Shown here one piece after another: positions 22,558 to 25,597 of a stretch of 25,597 nt of DNA; the stretch's first letter is position 1, and each line of letters opens with the position of its first letter. The notes beneath the pieces were generated by a model. The model worked only from the letters and a program-made list of their open reading frames with translations. It was not told where the DNA came from and did not search any database. The stretch covers positions 1 to 25,597 of the forward strand of contig UQLD01000028.1 of NCBI GenBank assembly GCA_900541855.1. Direction: 5' to 3'. The DNA is from an uncultured Collinsella sp. (GTDB lineage Bacteria; Actinomycetota; Coriobacteriia; Coriobacteriales; Coriobacteriaceae). The position numbers and the translations under genes are program-made.

Positions 22558-23958
22558 TTAGGCCTGCTCGGAAGCCTTGGGCTCGTCCTTGTACAGGACA
22601 AACGAGACAGCAAAGGAAACCAGCGCGGCGACCGCAAACATGATTGCGTACTGTACGGGCTGGGCCAGGCACAGCAGGATGCCGAAGATGCCGGTAACGC
22701 CGGTGCCGGAAGCGGCAAGCGAGGTGAGAGCGCAGACCAGGGCACCGCAACCGCCGCCGATGCAGCCGGCGATGAAAGGCTTAAAGAAGCGCAGGTTCAC
22801 ACCAAAGATGGCCGGCTCGGTAATGCCCATGAAGGCGGACAGGGCCGAAGGAAGCGCCAGGCCCTTAATCTTGGCATCGCGGGTCTTAAAGGCAACGGCA
22901 AGTGCGGCGCCACCTTGGGCGATATTGGCAGCGCTGGCGATGGGCAGCCAGTAGGTCACGCCATACTGGGCGAGCTGGCCCAGGTCGATGGCGGTGTACA
23001 TCTGGTGGATACCGGTAACGACCGTGGGAGCATAGAACAGGCCGACGATAAAGGAACCGATGCCGAAGGGCAGGGTCAGCAGGGCCTGGATCAGACCGAG
23101 GATGGCGTTCTCGGCCCACACGAAGATGGGGCCGACGGCAACGAGCGTCACGAGCACGGTCACGAACACCGAGACGAGCGGGGTCACAAAGAGGTCGAAC
23201 ATCTCGGGAACGATCTTGTGCAGGCGCTTCTCGAGGAAGGCCAGAATGGCGCAGGCGATAACGATGGGGATCACATGGCCCTGATAGCCGACCCACTCAA
23301 AGCTGTACACGCCGGGGATGACGTTGACCATGGTCTGCACGCCCTCGGAGGCAACCGTATAGGCGCTCTGCAGCGAGGAGTTGATGAATGCACCACCGAC
23401 GACGGCGCCCAGATACGGGTTGGCGCCAAAGGCCTTAGCCGCGGAGTAGCCGATCAGGATCTGCAGAATGCCAAAGGACGTGCCCGAGACCAGGTCGGCG
23501 ATCTTGTAGATAAAGTTATTGGTGTCGAGCGCGATAAAGCCGTTGGAGGCCATAAAGTTGAGGGCGCTCATAATGCCCAGCAGCAGGCCCGAAGCCACGA
23601 TGGCGGGGATGATGGGGACAAAAACATCGCCGAGCACCTTAATGGCACGCATAAAGATGTTCTGCTGCTGAGCCGCGGCCTCCTTGACCTCGGCCTTGGT
23701 GGCAGCCTCGACGCCACTGAGCGCGATGAACTCCTCGTAGACCTTGTTGACGGTGCCGGTGCCAAAAATAATCTGGAGCTGGCCCTGAGCCTCAAAGACA
23801 CCCTTGGCGCCATCGACATTCTCGATGGCCTCCTTGTTAACCTTGGAATTATCGGCAATCACCAGGCGAAGACGCGTGGCGCAGTGTGCGGCCGAAACAA
23901 CGTTGTCGGCGCCACCGATGTTGTCGAGCACCTCTTGGGCTGATTTGCGGTAGTCCAT
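22558..23958 (-). CDS. scrA: PTS sucrose-type permease, EIIBC
   Basis: 466 aa membrane transporter that imports and phosphorylates a sugar, probably sucrose. The N-terminal EIIB domain has the phosphorylated Cys26 in AAHCATRLRL; the EIIC part (about 105-460) has roughly ten hydrophobic segments and the TEPAIFGVNLRF motif. No EIIA domain is attached, so phosphate must come from a separate EIIA (glucose-type). The ATG at 23958 has GGAGG and AAGGGAAG upstream; an open frame to 23991 is less likely. Adjacent GH32 and LacI-type genes point to sucrose, though related EIIBCs carry trehalose or beta-glucosides. Confidence 0.88.
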   Translation of the reverse strand: MDYRKSAQEVLDNIGGADNVVSAAHCATRLRLVIADNSKVNKEAIENVDGAKGVFEAQGQLQIIFGTGTVNKVYEEFIALSGVEAATKAEVKEAAAQQQNIFMRAIKVLGDVFVPIIPAIVASGLLLGIMSALNFMASNGFIALDTNNFIYKIADLVSGTSFGILQILIGYSAAKAFGANPYLGAVVGGAFINSSLQSAYTVASEGVQTMVNVIPGVYSFEWVGYQGHVIPIVIACAILAFLEKRLHKIVPEMFDLFVTPLVSVFVTVLVTLVAVGPIFVWAENAILGLIQALLTLPFGIGSFIVGLFYAPTVVTGIHQMYTAIDLGQLAQYGVTYWLPIASAANIAQGGAALAVAFKTRDAKIKGLALPSALSAFMGITEPAIFGVNLRFFKPFIAGCIGGGCGALVCALTSLAASGTGVTGIFGILLCLAQPVQYAIMFAVAALVSFAVSFVLYKDEPKASEQA

Positions 23959-24014
23959 GACTTCCCTTTCCTCCAACGGGCGCATCAGCACCCGGCCATC
24001 TTTAACACTTACAC

Positions 24015-24028
24015 TGTAATCGATTTCA
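24015..24028. promoter_or_regulatory. LacI-family operator upstream of the permease gene (proximal)
   Basis: TGTAATCGATTTCA fits the LacI-family consensus with its central CG. It is 26 bp (centre to centre) from the second site and 57 bp upstream of the permease start codon, consistent with repression by the regulator encoded next door. Confidence 0.8.
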
Positions 24029-24040
24029 GTTTCATATGTC

Positions 24041-24059
24041 TGTAATCGTTTTCATAGTA
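24041..24059 (-). promoter_or_regulatory. LacI-family operator overlapping a candidate -10 of the permease gene
   Basis: TGTAATCGTTTTCA occupies 24041-24054. On the minus strand TACTAT (24059-24054) abuts it as a possible -10, so a bound repressor would cover the start site. The -35 is weak, so the promoter itself is tentative. Confidence 0.7.
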
Positions 24060-24141
24060 GGGTGAACGGTAGGAAATAGCCGGCGAATGGTAGTTTTGAG
24101 ACAAACATAAGGGCTCAGAGGCAGGCAGACGTGCCCAAAAT

Positions 24142-25122
24142 CTAGACATTCATAAGCTGATGGCCGAGTTTGAGCGTCTTTAAACCGCTCTCCCCCTCCA
24201 CGCCATCGAGCGTGTTGAGCAACATATTGGTCGCCTCGACGCCACTGGTCAGGTAGCCATAATGCACGGTGGGAATGCCGCCCGTCAGCGCGCGCAAAAA
24301 CGCGTTGTCGCCAAAACCACTCACGCGGTGTATGCCCTCGCCCATGCCGCGAACCTCGTCAAGAGCGCGCAGGGCGCCGGCCGCCATAGTGTCGGTCGCG
24401 CACGCAATAAACGAAACATCGGGGGCATCGGCAAGCAGCTCGCGCGCAGCGCGATAGCCCGAGTCAAGCGTAAAGGATCCCTGGCGAATCAGGCTCGAAT
24501 CAAGCACCACGCCCGCAGCAAGAAGCCCCGCCTCAAAGCCGCGACGACGGTCGAAACCAGCCGCGCGGTCCTCTTCGGTAACTCCGATGTAGGCGATCTT
24601 GCCATCCACCCGACCCGCAAGCGCACGGCCGAGCTCAAAGGCAGCCTCGTAATCGTCGTGATAGACACATGCCGCGCCCTCGACATGTTGGCCGATCAAC
24701 ACAATGGGCACGCGGCACGACTCAATCGCGCGACGGTGCTCGTCGGTGATCATGGTTGCCACCAGCACAATGCCATCGACCGGGTGATTTTGGAATAAAT
24801 CAAGGTATTCGAGCTCGCGATCGGCCGCGTTATCGGTATTGGCAAGCAGCATCTGGTAGCCACGACGACCGAGCACCTGGCCAATACCGGCGGTAATGCG
24901 GCTCACAGATTCCGAGTTGATCTTAGGCACGATAACGCCGATGAGCTTGGTGGAGCCGGTGCGCAGCGCGCGAGCCTGGCTGGATCGCACGTATCCGGTC
25001 AGCTCAATCGCCTGCTTAATGCGCTCGGCCTTGTCCGCCGAGATATATCCACCGTTGAGATAGCGCGAGACCGCGGCGCTCGAAACGCCGGCCAGCTCGG
25101 CCACATCTTTCATCTTTACCAC
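24142..25122 (-). CDS. scrR: LacI-family sucrose operon repressor
   Basis: 326 aa. The N-terminal LacI HTH and hinge (MKDVAELAGVSSAAVSRYLN, then the KAERIKQAIELTGYVRS segment) is followed by a periplasmic-binding-protein-like effector domain (about 65-326). The start is GTG at 25122 with AGGGG 5 nt upstream; the ATG three codons later is too far from the RBS and longer starts have none. Its own promoter region and that of the permease gene both carry 14-bp operators of one pattern, indicating autoregulation and local control. Effector is probably a sugar or sugar phosphate of the sucrose pathway, by context only. Confidence 0.88.
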   Translation of the reverse strand: MVKMKDVAELAGVSSAAVSRYLNGGYISADKAERIKQAIELTGYVRSSQARALRTGSTKLIGVIVPKINSESVSRITAGIGQVLGRRGYQMLLANTDNAADRELEYLDLFQNHPVDGIVLVATMITDEHRRAIESCRVPIVLIGQHVEGAACVYHDDYEAAFELGRALAGRVDGKIAYIGVTEEDRAAGFDRRRGFEAGLLAAGVVLDSSLIRQGSFTLDSGYRAARELLADAPDVSFIACATDTMAAGALRALDEVRGMGEGIHRVSGFGDNAFLRALTGGIPTVHYGYLTSGVEATNMLLNTLDGVEGESGLKTLKLGHQLMNV

Positions 25123-25137
25123 GAGCACCCCTGTTAT

Positions 25138-25159
25138 TGAAATCGCTTTCACCATGATA
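25138..25159 (-). promoter_or_regulatory. LacI-family operator and candidate -10 of the repressor gene
   Basis: TGAAATCGCTTTCA (25138-25151) matches the two sites near the permease gene. The minus-strand -10 candidate TATCAT (25159-25154) lies 2 bp upstream, mirroring the permease promoter. This indicates autorepression. Confidence 0.75.
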
Positions 25160-25597
25160 CCTGTGCGGAGCGACCGCATGACGTAGCGATTACATGATAG
25201 AGAAACTCGTGGAAACTAATGAGCCACTTGAGACATGTCTAGCGATAATCACTTCGCAGCCAGTTTTACCAGACGAGAATCACCCTGGCTGCATAATCGA
25301 AGAATACGGCCATGCAGAACTTGACCTGAGCGGCAGCCTCGCGGACTTTTCCAGGAAGGCCTCGGTGCCGCGCCTCGAAGAGTCGCAATTCACAATCCCG
25401 GTCAATCCTCTGCCAAGAACCCGTTGCGAACTTAGACTTACCAACAACACGCCAGCAAAGTTGCATACAAGCAGAAAATCGCACGCAATTTCGCCTATTC
25501 TCAATTGAGATATAAGTTTTGACGGGCCGAATCTTACATCAAAAGACGATATGAGAAAGCCATTGGGGCCGCCTCCCCCGCGGCGCAGCTTCTTTCC
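25160..25597. other. Region without a supported gene
   Basis: About 440 bp with only short overlapping open frames on both strands (61-104 codons), none with a convincing RBS and recognisable domain. It contains a 12-bp perfect palindrome (TCTCAATTGAGA, 25499-25510) and, at the edge, a GC-rich stretch that may belong to a hairpin of the next gene. It could hold a degenerate gene, a regulatory RNA or a genome-specific repeat. Confidence 0.4.

Noticed and set aside
25194..25508. 104-codon open frame on the plus strand
   Set aside because: No RBS, no recognisable domain, and competing frames on the minus strand of similar length.
1..25597. tRNA or rRNA genes, CRISPR arrays, replication origin
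   Set aside because: I saw no cloverleaf-like segments, no regularly spaced repeats and no DnaA-box clusters in the window by eye.

Overview
The window looks like chromosomal DNA of a GC-rich gut actinobacterium of the class Coriobacteriia, most likely Collinsella or a close relative. This is inferred from high GC, an Actinobacteria-style primary sigma factor with an acidic/basic linker, the gene order, and my general recognition of the proteins; no database was searched. Almost everything is on the minus strand.

Left edge to about 12.3 kb: the 3' part of an IS110-family transposase (2-589, plus strand) sits next to the terminator of a long minus-strand cluster. Read 5' to 3' on the minus strand, the cluster is rimP-nusA-infB-rbfA-nrnA-truB-ribF-dnaG-rpoD. 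It has short gaps or 4-8 bp overlaps, except for a 110 bp gap before rpoD and a 91 bp gap between nusA and infB, where ylxR is often found but is absent here. It joins the nusA/infB translation-transcription operon to the dnaG-rpoD pair that is separate in E. coli. A good promoter at 12289-12317 is followed at once by a strong intrinsic terminator (12231-12263), only 20 nt before the rimP start codon. That is an attenuator layout, plausibly for autoregulation by NusA. NusA itself carries an extra C-terminal Cys/His finger.

12.4-15.2 kb: leuS, with its own terminator and a leader that contains a near-perfect inverted repeat of about 118 bp.

15.25-17.6 kb: an AT-richer, probably acquired type II restriction-modification island. 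It has a C5 cytosine methyltransferase with an N-terminal excisionase-type HTH domain, divergent from a SinI-like endonuclease. A 10-bp perfect inverted repeat lies in the shared promoter region. The island ends at a terminator shared with guaB.

17.6-19.8 kb: an IMP dehydrogenase that closely resembles the enzyme of the protozoan Tritrichomonas foetus as I remember it, including Cys319 and Arg418/Tyr419 at identical positions. A divergent single-domain ModE/LysR-type HTH protein follows, then a 75-bp palindromic element with 23-bp perfect arms.

19.8-25.1 kb: a divergent, N-terminally short member of the cystathionine gamma-synthase fold in which the PLP lysine position is arginine, then a sucrose utilisation locus. 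In transcription order the locus is a LacI-type regulator, a PTS EIIBC permease and a GH32 sucrose-6-phosphate hydrolase. Three near-identical 14-bp LacI-type operators lie in front of the regulator and the permease. The last roughly 440 bp contain no gene I can support.
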